Counted from the stretch's first letter, positions 1 to 6,004 are shown. The stretch: 6,709 bases of DNA from Tessaracoccus flavescens (GCA_020741375.1 DYZF01000043.1:1-6709), one strand, 5' to 3'. Notes: generated by a model not told the origin, from the sequence alone. Program-made: numbers and translations.

Positions 1-1193
1 CTGGCGGCTTTGCTCCCTGCCTTTCCTCCGCTATCGGCGGCCTGATCGAGCGCTACACCCAGATTGCCCCTGAGGTGGAGATCATTGCCTACCGTCACGG
101 ATACCAGGGCCTTCTAAAGGGCGACTTCCTCGTCGTCGACGACACCGTTCGCGCCAACGCAGCCCTGCTGCATAAGTTCGGCGGGTCCCCCGTCGGCAAC
201 TCCCGCGTCAAGCTCACCAACGCCAAGGATCTCGTGAAGCGCGGCCTGGTTGAGGAAGGCGCCAACCCACTCCAGGTTGCTGCAGACCGCCTCGTGGCCG
301 ACGGCGTCGACGTCCTGCACACCATCGGTGGCGACGACACCAACACCACCGCCGCTGACCTGGCCGCCTACCTCGCTGAGCACGACTACGGCCTCACCGT
401 CGTGGGTCTGCCGAAGACCATCGACAACGACGTCATCCCGATCAAGCAGTCGCTCGGCGCCTGGACGGCCGCCGAGCAGGGCGCCAAGTTCGCGGAGAAC
501 ATCGTCGCCGAGCACAACTCCGGCTCCCGGATGCTCATCGTTCACGAGGTCATGGGCCGCCACTGCGGTTGGCTGACCGCCGCGACCGCCCAAAAGTACC
601 GCGAGTGGCTGGACACTCAGGAGTGGCTGCCGGAGATCGGCCTGAGCCGTGAGGCGTGGGACGTGCACGGCGTCTACGTGCCCGAGGGCGAGATCAACAT
701 CGCCGCTGAATCCGAGCGCCTCAACAAGGTGATGGATGAGGTTGGCAACGTGACGATCTTCCTGTCGGAGGGCGCCGGCCTCGACGCCATCGTCGCCGAG
801 ATGGAAGCCGCCGGCGAAGAGGTCCCGCGCGACCCGTTCGGCCACGTCCGCCTGAACGACATCAACCCCGGCAAGTGGTTTGGCGAGAAGTTCGCCGCCA
901 AGCTCGGCGCTGAGAAGGTCATGATCCAGAAGTCGGGTTACTTCTCCCGTTCCGCGCGCGCGAACGAGGCTGATCTGGCCCTGATCAAGGAGTGCACGGA
1001 CCTCGCCGTCGACAAGGCCCTCGCCGGCGAGCCCGGCGTGATCGGCCACGACGAGGAGAACGACGACGTCCTGTCGGCCATTGCGTTCGATCGCATCAAG
1101 GGCGGCAAGGCCTTCGACATCAACCAGGACTGGTACAAGGCGATGCTCGACGACATCGGCCAGGCTCAGCCTGCGCCCGCCGTCGCGCACTGA
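1..1193 (+). CDS. pfp: Pyrophosphate--fructose 6-phosphate 1-phosphotransferase, 5'-truncated by window edge
   Basis: This is a cytoplasmic glycolytic enzyme that reversibly phosphorylates fructose 6-phosphate to fructose 1,6-bisphosphate using pyrophosphate instead of ATP. The first complete codon is at position 3 and the frame is open to the TGA at 1191-1193, giving 396 visible residues. The visible protein begins with GGFAPCLSSAIGG, the glycine-rich N-terminal motif, so only about a dozen residues should be missing. The GTG at 75 is internal and is not the start. Visible motifs, in visible-residue numbering, are GGDDT at about 109-113 (the second Asp is the family hallmark of pyrophosphate use), PKTIDND at 137-143 (catalytic Asp and the PPi-binding Lys), MGR at 184-186 and SEGA at 255-258 (sugar-phosphate contacts), and GYFSRS at 312-317. 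The sequence closely resembles the roughly 404-residue Propionibacterium freudenreichii enzyme as I remember it. It is convergent with the neighbouring gene and ends just before a strong hairpin. Confidence 0.96.
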   Translation, partial: GGFAPCLSSAIGGLIERYTQIAPEVEIIAYRHGYQGLLKGDFLVVDDTVRANAALLHKFGGSPVGNSRVKLTNAKDLVKRGLVEEGANPLQVAADRLVADGVDVLHTIGGDDTNTTAADLAAYLAEHDYGLTVVGLPKTIDNDVIPIKQSLGAWTAAEQGAKFAENIVAEHNSGSRMLIVHEVMGRHCGWLTAATAQKYREWLDTQEWLPEIGLSREAWDVHGVYVPEGEINIAAESERLNKVMDEVGNVTIFLSEGAGLDAIVAEMEAAGEEVPRDPFGHVRLNDINPGKWFGEKFAAKLGAEKVMIQKSGYFSRSARANEADLALIKECTDLAVDKALAGEPGVIGHDEENDDVLSAIAFDRIKGGKAFDINQDWYKAMLDDIGQAQPAPAVAH

Positions 1194-1202
1194 CGCTCAC
1201 AC

Positions 1203-1241
1203 AAGAAGGGGTCCCAGCCACATCGGCTGGGACCCCTTCTT
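1203..1241. terminator. Bidirectional intrinsic terminator hairpin between convergent genes
   Basis: A perfect 17-bp inverted repeat has arms at 1203-1219 (AAGAAGGGGTCCCAGCC) and 1225-1241 around a 5-nt loop (ACATC). It lies 9 nt after the pfp stop and 10 nt before the end of the minus-strand yihY gene. Read in either direction, the GC-rich core is flanked by A's before the stem and T's after it (CTTCTTT on plus, CTTCTT on minus), so it can end transcripts from both sides. The T tracts are short and broken by C, which is common in high-GC actinobacteria. Confidence 0.88.
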
Positions 1242-1251
1242 TGTCCTGTGA

Positions 1252-2430
1252 TCAGCGCTTCAACAAGCGGGTGATGGCAGCCAACACCACGCCGATCCCG
1301 ACGCCCGTCGCCGCCCCGACGCCGTAGCCGAGGTTCATGCTGGTGCGCATGCCGCGGGCCGCGACATCCTGCCGAACCATGGACTCGGCGTCCGGCTGCG
1401 GAAGAACGGACTCGTCGGCGCGTCGAAGGTCGTCGAGGCTCCGGGTGGCCGCCCACCGCCGCGAGGCTTCCTTGGCCGCCCCCACTTCGTCGACGGGGTC
1501 GATCTCCACCTCGTTGGTGAGGTTCGATGCGCCATCGACCAACTTCTTCGCCCGTTCCGCGGCCCACACGTCCTCAGTTCCAACCCAAGCGGCGGTCATC
1601 AGGATGATGGTGGCCAGCAGGTTGAACACGAGCATCATCACGATAATCGGACCGAAGACGCCGGCAGCCGCGTTGCCACCGAACACGCCCATCAACAGGC
1701 CGGCAGCGGACTGCAGGAGCGTCAGCAGCACCGCGCCGATGGTGGTGCCGATCAGCCAGGCTCGGGGACGCACCGACCTGCGGGGCTACACCACGAACAG
1801 GAAGGCCATCAGGAGCCAGCTGACCACGAACGTGAGGGCGATGGTGATGAGCCGCCAGAACAGGCCGATGCCGGGGACGTCTTCCCAGCCGAGCCATCCA
1901 ATGATGGTTTCACTCAGGCCATGGCCGCCCTGAGCCACGACGACGCCGATGAAGACGGCGAGCAGGAGGCCCAAGAAGATGGCCAGATTGGTGATCAGTT
2001 CGAGGAAGAAGTTCTTCTTCGCCGTCGCATCGGAGAACTTGTCCGCCCACATGACGCGGACCGCGCGCTTGAGGTTGCCAACCCAGTTGGAGCCCGAGTA
2101 GGCAGCCGTCAGCAGACCGACGCCGAACACTCCCCTCCACCCGCTGAGCGTCTCCTTGATGAAATCGCCGATGGTCTTGCCCATGCCCTCGTCGCCGAGC
2201 TGGTCGACGATCATGGTGGTGACCTGGTCCATCAGATCTGGGCGCAGAACCGTCAGGGTCAGACCCAGCACCGCGAACGCGAACATCAAGATTGGCACCA
2301 TCGACAAGACGGTGAAGTAGGTGACAGCTGCGGCGAACTGTGGGCCCAACCGTTTGTTGTAGCGATCGTTGGCCGAGAGCGCATGGGCGACCACTGGCCA
2401 GCCCATGACCTTGTCAATCAGTTCCTTCAC
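1252..2430 (-). pseudogene. YihY/BrkB (UPF0761) family inner-membrane protein gene interrupted by an in-frame TAG
   Basis: This frame encodes a polytopic membrane protein of the YihY/virulence factor BrkB family. The family is widespread, its function is unsettled, and no transport activity can be claimed here. From a GTG at 2430 (protein begins VKELIDKVMGWPVV) the frame runs 214 codons, meets a TAG at 1788-1786, then continues in the same frame for 177 codons to a TGA at 1254-1252. The total is about 392 codons, a normal length for actinobacterial members. Before the stop are the family's N-terminal region (residues 31-62, hydrophobic), the YSGSNWVGNLKRA segment (111-123) and helices near 144-168 and 190-214. 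After it come two more hydrophobic stretches (about 224-245 and 250-278) and a charged tail ending in a short hydrophobic segment. Homology resumes immediately as PRRSVRPRAW, so one base change (probably TTG to TAG) explains the break. The start lies 34 nt after the stop of the MerR gene, so the two are probably co-transcribed. The ribosome site before 2430 is weak (AAGG about 11 nt upstream). The gene could also yield a shortened product or be a sequencing error. Confidence 0.85.
1786..1788 (-). other. Premature amber (TAG) codon inside the yihY frame
   Basis: The minus-strand codon TAG replaces codon 215 in the segment reading LFVV-stop-PRRSV. Codon phase is unchanged across it, which distinguishes a nonsense substitution from a frameshift. 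A GTG follows five codons later (1773-1771) with an AGG just before it, so weak re-initiation on the C-terminal half is conceivable. TAG ends five other genes in this window (stops at 2467, 3198, 3681, 4922 and 6007), so it is clearly an ordinary stop in this organism. Confidence 0.93.
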
Positions 2431-2464
2431 CCCGCCGACCTTACCGGCGCTGAGCGGTGGGTGC

Positions 2465-3025
2465 CTAGACTGCGCGGATGCGACGACGTGCCGCGAGCTC
2501 GTCGTCCGGGTGATCGTCGGCGAGCTCGTCGTCGACGGTGCGCTCCCCCGGCAGCGTGGCCAAGGTGCCCTCAAGCTCACGCCACACGCTGCTGACAGAG
2601 ATCATGAACATGCCTTGACCGCCGCGGCTGAGATCGAACAGCTCATTGGCGGAGGTGACTTCGTAGACGCTGAAGCCGTCGCTCACCAGCGTGAGTTCGG
2701 TCAGGTCGTCGACGCCACGGGCACGGAGGTGATCAATGGCGACGCGGATCTGCTGCAGCGAGATGCCGACGTCCAGGAATCGCTTGACGACGCGCAACAG
2801 CAGGATGTCGCGGAAGGAGTAGAGGCGCTGGGAACCGGAGCCGGCGGCGTCGCGGATCGACGGCACCACCAAACCGGTGCGGGCCCAGTAATCGAGCTGG
2901 CGGTACGTGATGCCGGCGACGCGGTGGGCGATGGGCCCGCGGTAACCGGTGTCGCTGGGAACAGGCGCGAAGTCACCGTCGAACAGCACCTCTTGCAGTG
3001 CGGCCACCTCGGGCTTTTCGCTCAC
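2465..3025 (-). CDS. MerR-family transcriptional regulator, Rv1830/ResR type
   Basis: This is a DNA-binding regulator of 186 residues whose mycobacterial counterpart Rv1830 (ResR/McdR) influences growth and recovery from antibiotic exposure; its target genes here are unknown. The winged helix-turn-helix occupies residues about 34-101: VAGITYRQLDYWARTGLVVPS is the recognition region, SGSQRLYSFRDILLLRVVKRFLD the wing and following helix, and VGISLQQIRVAIDHLR the last helix. A C-terminal domain (about 107-160, including TLVSDGFSVYEVTSANELFDL and GGQGMF) matches the Rv1830 pattern, and the tail is acidic then arginine-rich. No cysteine pattern of a metal-sensing MerR is present. I chose the GTG at 3025 because GAGG lies 4 nt upstream and the length fits; a GTG at 3040 is possible. 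A GTG at 3076 overlaps the predicted -10 box and is excluded. The gene has its own promoter with palindromes, suggesting autoregulation, and precedes the yihY gene by 34 nt. Confidence 0.92.
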   Translation of the reverse strand: MSEKPEVAALQEVLFDGDFAPVPSDTGYRGPIAHRVAGITYRQLDYWARTGLVVPSIRDAAGSGSQRLYSFRDILLLRVVKRFLDVGISLQQIRVAIDHLRARGVDDLTELTLVSDGFSVYEVTSANELFDLSRGGQGMFMISVSSVWRELEGTLATLPGERTVDDELADDHPDDELAARRRIRAV

Positions 3026-3029
3026 GATT

Positions 3030-3033
3030 CCTC
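3030..3033 (-). promoter_or_regulatory. Ribosome binding site that favours the 3025 start
   Basis: The minus strand reads GAGGAATC directly before GTG at 3025, so GAGG is 4 nt from the start codon. The spacing is tight but resembles that before the garA-like start at 4856 (GAGGAAGT-GTG). No comparable purine run precedes the alternative GTG at 3040. Confidence 0.5.
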
Positions 3034-3049
3034 GCTTCACAACATCACT

Positions 3050-3067
3050 GTTGGCACGCCTGCCAAC
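3050..3067. promoter_or_regulatory. Palindromic operator candidate at the predicted transcription start of the ResR-type gene
   Basis: A perfect dyad GTTGGCA-N4-TGCCAAC (7-bp arms, 4-bp centre, 18 bp in all) begins about 8 nt downstream of the predicted -10 box and ends about 25 nt before the chosen GTG. Its symmetry and position fit a repressor site covering the start of transcription, possibly for the gene's own product. In RNA it could instead form a small leader hairpin. Binding is inferred. Confidence 0.55.
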
Positions 3068-3074
3068 GAGAAGC

Positions 3075-3104
3075 ACGCTAACCCGCGCCCTCGCGGTGGG
3101 TCAA
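3075..3104 (-). promoter_or_regulatory. Promoter of the ResR-type regulator (-35/-10)
   Basis: On the minus strand TTGACC (3104-3099) is followed after 18 bp by TAGCGT (3080-3075). This matches the primary sigma factor consensus TTGACA / TANNNT of actinobacteria. Transcription would start near 3068, giving a leader of about 43 nt to the GTG at 3025. The 18-bp spacer is longer than the usual 17 and holds a dyad, as is common for promoters controlled by MerR-family activators. Confidence 0.6.
3083..3096. promoter_or_regulatory. Dyad in the promoter spacer
   Basis: CCGCG-CCCT-CGCGG is a perfect 5-bp-arm inverted repeat centred in the spacer between the predicted -35 and -10 boxes. MerR-family proteins classically bind a dyad in exactly this place and twist a long spacer. 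The repeat is short and GC-rich, so chance is a real alternative in DNA of this composition. Confidence 0.35.
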
Positions 3105-3195
3105 CGACACGCCCGAGCGAACCGACGATTGTTTCAACACTGTTCACGCCGCGTGGTGGCCCAATTCTGCCATACACGGCCCGAGGGGGCGCTGA

Positions 3196-3663
3196 CTAGG
3201 GGTTTTCATCCTCGAAATCGTCAGCATTGACGCTGTCGAGAAACGCGCGGAACGCCTCAACCTCGTCGGTCTGGACCGGCTCAACCTCAACCCCTACTTG
3301 ATCCATCAAGGCCGTGGGGCAGGTGATCGGCCATCCGGTGCGCACAGCAACCGCCACGAGATCGCTCGGACGAGCCTCCAGCACCTCGCCGCCGATCTCG
3401 AGGACGGCGTGATAGATCCCGTCTTCGATGTCTTGGATGATGACGCGACCTTCCGGCGAGAGCTTCTGCAGCGTGAGGGCCAGCAGATCGTGCGTCATCG
3501 GCCGTTCATGCTCCTCCCCCTCCAAGGAACTCGCGATGGCGGCTGCTTCTTGGCTACCGATCCAGATGGGCAGGCAGCGAGTGCCGCCCTGTTCCTGCAG
3601 GAGCAGCACCGGCGAATCTTCGGGCGACAGCAACCGGATGCCGGCCACCTCGAGCGTGATCAT
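3196..3663 (-). CDS. Bifunctional nuclease family protein (DUF151), Rv1829 type
   Basis: This 155-residue cytoplasmic protein belongs to the DUF151 family. A plant member was reported to have both DNase and RNase activity, whence the family name, but the role of bacterial members is not established. The family blocks are all visible: LEVAGIRLL near the N-terminus (4-12), LPIWIG (31-36) followed by an alanine-rich helix, RPMTHDL (54-60), the central strands VIIQDIEDGIYHAVLEI (74-90) and ARPSDLVAVAVR (97-108). The family usually has SDAVALA where this protein has SDLVAVA. The C-terminal 30 residues are acidic and variable. The ATG at 3663 follows the stop of the FtsR-type gene by 15 nt, and that gap holds GAGGGG as ribosome site, so the gene is translated from the upstream operon. 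The conserved link to garA and ftsR is the same in mycobacteria. Confidence 0.93.
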   Translation of the reverse strand: MITLEVAGIRLLSPEDSPVLLLQEQGGTRCLPIWIGSQEAAAIASSLEGEEHERPMTHDLLALTLQKLSPEGRVIIQDIEDGIYHAVLEIGGEVLEARPSDLVAVAVRTGWPITCPTALMDQVGVEVEPVQTDEVEAFRAFLDSVNADDFEDENP

Positions 3664-3678
3664 GGGAGGGCCCCTCGC

Positions 3679-4362
3679 CTAGTGAATCTGTCCGTGCAGG
3701 AGTGCCGCGTGCGCCTGCAGCACGACGCGGTAGAGATCGGCGACAACCTCCGGCGGTGGGCCGCTGCGACGACGGTACGGCTCGAGCGCCTGCTCCACGA
3801 TGGCGGCCTCTAAGGTGGCCGCCTGCTGCAGCACGCGCAGCTGGCGAAGGTCGATTCCGTACCCGGCGAGCTTCTTGGCGGCCACTGCTAGGGCCACGGC
3901 CTCACGTCCGTAGAGCTGGGAACCGCGACGCGGTTGAATCACCTTGAGCCGCTCAAGTTGGATGAGCGATGCCTCCCCGAGCCCTGATTCCACCAGCACT
4001 TGGCGGCGGGTCATCAAGCCGGGCCCGGTGGCGGGCTTGGCCGCTTGCGGCTTGGCTTCGGTGGCCGCAGGTTCCTCGCCCTCGGCTGCGGTTAGCGTCG
4101 CGGGGGTCTCACCACGGTCCAGTGCCTCCAACTCCTCACGGATCACCTTGAGTGGGAGGTAGCGGTCGCGTTGCGCGCGCAGCACGTAGAGGAGTCGATC
4201 GACGTCGTCTTGGGAGAAGCGTCGATAACCGGAGGGCTGCTGGCGATCCGGGGAGATCAGGCCTTCCGTTTCGAGGTACCTCAGCTTGGATACGGAGATA
4301 TCGGGGAACTCGGCCCTGATCATCTCCAGTACGCGGCCGATGGTGCGCGCCGCGCCCGGCAT
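3679..4362 (-). CDS. ftsR: MerR-family regulator FtsR (Rv1828 type)
   Basis: This is a 227-residue DNA-binding regulator. In Corynebacterium glutamicum the orthologue FtsR activates ftsZ and affects cell division; whether the same holds here is inferred. The N-terminal winged helix spans residues about 7-80, with TIGRVLEMIRAEFPDISVSKLRYLE split between helix and turn, SGYRRFSQDDVDRLLYV as wing and helix, and a helix to about 82. An alanine/glutamate/proline linker (83-114) follows. The C-terminal domain (115-200) begins LMTRRQVLVESGLGEASLIQ and itself has the order of a MerR fold, including GSQLYGREAVALAV where the first domain has SGYRRFSQDDVDRL. The ATG at 4362 shares its A with the TGA of the garA-like gene (TGATG), and no strong ribosome site precedes it, so translation is probably coupled. 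The gene lies 15 nt upstream of the DUF151 gene. Confidence 0.93.
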   Translation of the reverse strand: MPGAARTIGRVLEMIRAEFPDISVSKLRYLETEGLISPDRQQPSGYRRFSQDDVDRLLYVLRAQRDRYLPLKVIREELEALDRGETPATLTAAEGEEPAATEAKPQAAKPATGPGLMTRRQVLVESGLGEASLIQLERLKVIQPRRGSQLYGREAVALAVAAKKLAGYGIDLRQLRVLQQAATLEAAIVEQALEPYRRRSGPPPEVVADLYRVVLQAHAALLHGQIH

Positions 4363-4856
4363 CAGTTCAGACCAGGCCCGCTCAGCGAGATCGTGGCCCT
4401 GTACTTGCCGATCTGGATCTCGTCACCTTCCCGCAGCACCGTGCGGCCGTCGAGCAGGGTGCGGTTGACGTAGGTGCCGTTCAGGCTGCCCAGATCCTCC
4501 AAATACATCTTGCCGCCGCTCCGCACGAACTTGGCGTGGTGGCGGGAGACCGTGATGTCGTCGAGAAAGATGTCCGATTCCGGGTGGCGACCGACGCTGG
4601 TCACATCGTTGTCGATGAGGAACCGGCTGGACTCACCACCACGGTTGACGACGAGCAACGCGTTGCCCGGGGCCAGATCCTCTGCCGCCCCACGATCAAC
4701 CGGGGAGAACTCTTGGGCTTCGGCCTCATCGACGACGGGGATCATCGTCGTGGTGTCGCCCGTGGAATCCGTGAGCGCGGTACCGCACGCGCTGCAGAAC
4801 CTCGCTTCCGCGGGGCTTTCAGTTCCACAATTGCGGCACTTCATCGCTGGGACCAC
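4362..4856 (-). CDS. garA: Zinc-ribbon and FHA domain protein, GarA/OdhI type
   Basis: This 164-residue cytoplasmic protein is the likely equivalent of mycobacterial GarA and corynebacterial OdhI. Those proteins inhibit 2-oxoglutarate dehydrogenase/decarboxylase and affect glutamate enzymes until Ser/Thr kinases phosphorylate an N-terminal threonine, which the FHA domain then binds. The FHA domain covers residues 66-160: NALLVVNRG, VGRHPESDI (88-96), VSRHHAKF (103-110), GSLNGTYVN (123-131) and DEIQIGKY (145-152). A threonine triplet (35-37, GDTTTMIP) sits where GarA has its ETTS phosphorylation site. Ahead of it is a two-knuckle zinc ribbon with C7/C10 and C21/C24, which mycobacterial GarA lacks. 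I use the GTG at 4856, with GAGG 4 nt upstream; an ATG at 4844 would remove four residues and keep the ribbon. The gene follows the DUF881 gene by 63 nt and overlaps ftsR by one base. Identity as an FHA protein is certain; metabolic function is inferred from synteny. Confidence 0.92.
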   Translation of the reverse strand: MVPAMKCRNCGTESPAEARFCSACGTALTDSTGDTTTMIPVVDEAEAQEFSPVDRGAAEDLAPGNALLVVNRGGESSRFLIDNDVTSVGRHPESDIFLDDITVSRHHAKFVRSGGKMYLEDLGSLNGTYVNRTLLDGRTVLREGDEIQIGKYRATISLSGPGLN

Positions 4857-4919
4857 ACTTCCTCTAGAGCCTACTGAACTTGACCTCTACGCTACCCGAC
4901 GAAACCTACCATCGACGAG

Positions 4920-5669
4920 CTATCGGGGTTTGGCGAATTCGCTTTCCTCAACGGTAACTACCGAATCAATGGCAAGGGCCTCTGACTGGGTGATCGTTGC
5001 TTGGCCGCCCACTCGATCGCCCTCGATCTGGCTGACCAAACCACCGCGGAAACGGGCACCCGCCTCGAGGGTGGCCGGGTCGCCGATCACTTCGATCAGG
5101 TAGGGGGCCGAAATGGTTTGCGACCCCACCAAGATCGTGCCGTCGGCGGCGGATCCGAACCACGAATCCATCACGAGCCGGACCGAATCGTTGAGCTCGA
5201 TCACCTCAGCCCCGGCGTCGCGGAGCTCCTCCACCGCGTCGAGAAGGAGCTCGGGCGTCACCTTGCCCTGTGGATCGTCGATCCGGATCTGGATGCCAGG
5301 GCCCGTCACAGGAACCGTACCCGCGATGATGCGCGCCTGATCAAGTCGCCGTGCCGCATCCTCGCGGGCGGCCTCCTGACGGTCGGCACCGCTCTGCAGA
5401 TCGGTGCGAGCCTGCTCGAGTTCACGCACTTCGGTCTCAAGGCGGCGGGTTTCGGAGGTGACGTTGTCGAGCAACTGGATCAGATCCGCCTGCCGCACGT
5501 TGGCGAACTCGGGCTGTGCCGCCTGGGACTTCAGCGTGATGACGACGATGAAGGCCGTCAGGAACAGCGCGATGCCGATCGCGAACTGCCCCCGGCTGGG
5601 GCGGAAGAAGGCCTTCAGCAAGCCCCGGCGTTCGGGCTCACTGTGGGCACGGCGGGGAACGTCAGGCAT
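4920..5669 (-). CDS. DUF881 family membrane protein, Rv1825 type (second copy)
   Basis: This 249-residue protein has one predicted membrane helix and no known biochemical activity. A basic cytoplasmic N-terminus (RRGLLKAFFRPSRG) precedes the helix at about 28-48, and a coiled coil rich in Glu, Arg and Leu runs from about 60 to 115. The DUF881 domain follows with VTGPGIQIRIDDPQGK (121-136), LLLDAVEELRDAGAEVIELN (141-160) and YLIEVIGDPATLEAG (190-204). The rest of the protein would lie outside the membrane. The ATG at 5669 is preceded by GGAGG with 10-nt spacing and overlaps the end of sbp by 8 nt (ATGCCTGA), so the two are probably translationally coupled. In-frame sequence extends further upstream, but only over sbp in another frame. 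The neighbouring sbp and first DUF881 gene suggest a shared membrane role near cell division. Confidence 0.93.
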   Translation of the reverse strand: MPDVPRRAHSEPERRGLLKAFFRPSRGQFAIGIALFLTAFIVVITLKSQAAQPEFANVRQADLIQLLDNVTSETRRLETEVRELEQARTDLQSGADRQEAAREDAARRLDQARIIAGTVPVTGPGIQIRIDDPQGKVTPELLLDAVEELRDAGAEVIELNDSVRLVMDSWFGSAADGTILVGSQTISAPYLIEVIGDPATLEAGARFRGGLVSQIEGDRVGGQATITQSEALAIDSVVTVEESEFAKPR

Positions 5670-5994
5670 GCAGCAACGCCCTCCGGATCGCCGCGGCGTT
5701 GGTGAAGATGCGGATGCCGAGAACGACGACCACGCCGGTCGACAGCTGGGATCCGACGCCGATCTGGTCACCGACGAAGACGATGAGGCCAGCGATGATC
5801 ACGTTGGAGAGGAACGACACCAAGAACACGCGGTCTGAGAAGATTCCGTCGAGGTAGGCGCGGGTGGCGCCCAGAATCGCGTCGAAGGCGGCGACGATAG
5901 CGATCGGAAGATACGGCGCGAGCACCGGCGGCAGGGTTGGCTGCAGGATGAGCCCGGCGACGACTCCCAAGATGAGTCCCAAGACTGCGAACAT
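5662..5994 (-). CDS. sbp: Small basic protein Sbp (DUF1290), Rv1824 type
   Basis: This is a 110-residue integral membrane protein of the Sbp/DUF1290 family, found next to division and cell-wall genes in Gram-positive bacteria, of unknown activity. It consists almost wholly of hydrophobic stretches, at about residues 2-18, 27-45, 56-78 and 86-98, joined by short loops. The conserved core ALGAxRAYLDGIFSDRVFLVSF-like segment is present here as ILGATRAYLDG (40-50) then IFSDRVFLVSF (51-61). The end is basic (IRRALLHA). The ATG at 5994 has an excellent ribosome site, AGGAG with 7-nt spacing, which overlaps the stop of the preceding DUF881 gene; 10 nt separate the two genes. Its last eight bases overlap the start of the second DUF881 gene. 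The DUF881-sbp-DUF881 order is the standard actinobacterial one. Confidence 0.93.
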   Translation of the reverse strand: MFAVLGLILGVVAGLILQPTLPPVLAPYLPIAIVAAFDAILGATRAYLDGIFSDRVFLVSFLSNVIIAGLIVFVGDQIGVGSQLSTGVVVVLGIRIFTNAAAIRRALLHA

Positions 5995-6004
5995 GTGCCC
6001 TCTC

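Noticed and set aside
75..77. GTG at 75 as start of the phosphofructokinase gene
   Set aside because: The frame is open and homologous upstream to position 3, including the conserved N-terminal glycine-rich motif.
114..1190. A 358-codon open frame on the minus strand across the whole phosphofructokinase gene
   Set aside because: It is antisense to a gene with clear catalytic motifs; long antisense frames are expected in high-GC coding DNA, and the translation has no recognisable domain.
3130..3155. Small inverted repeats TGTTTCAACA (3130-3139) and CACGCCGCGTG (3145-3155) upstream of the ResR-type promoter
   Set aside because: Arms of only 4-5 bp and no T tract; too weak to call a terminator for the DUF151 gene or an operator.
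1921..3199. Plus-strand open frames of 224 and 276 codons opposite yihY and the ResR-type gene
   Set aside because: They overlap each other and the conserved minus-strand genes and look like antisense shadows; the second also runs through the predicted promoter region.
4866..4894. Possible internal promoter for garA (TAGCGT at 4894-4889 or TAGGCT at 4873-4868, minus strand)
   Set aside because: The -10-like hexamers have no acceptable -35 element at 16-18 bp, so they are not better than chance.
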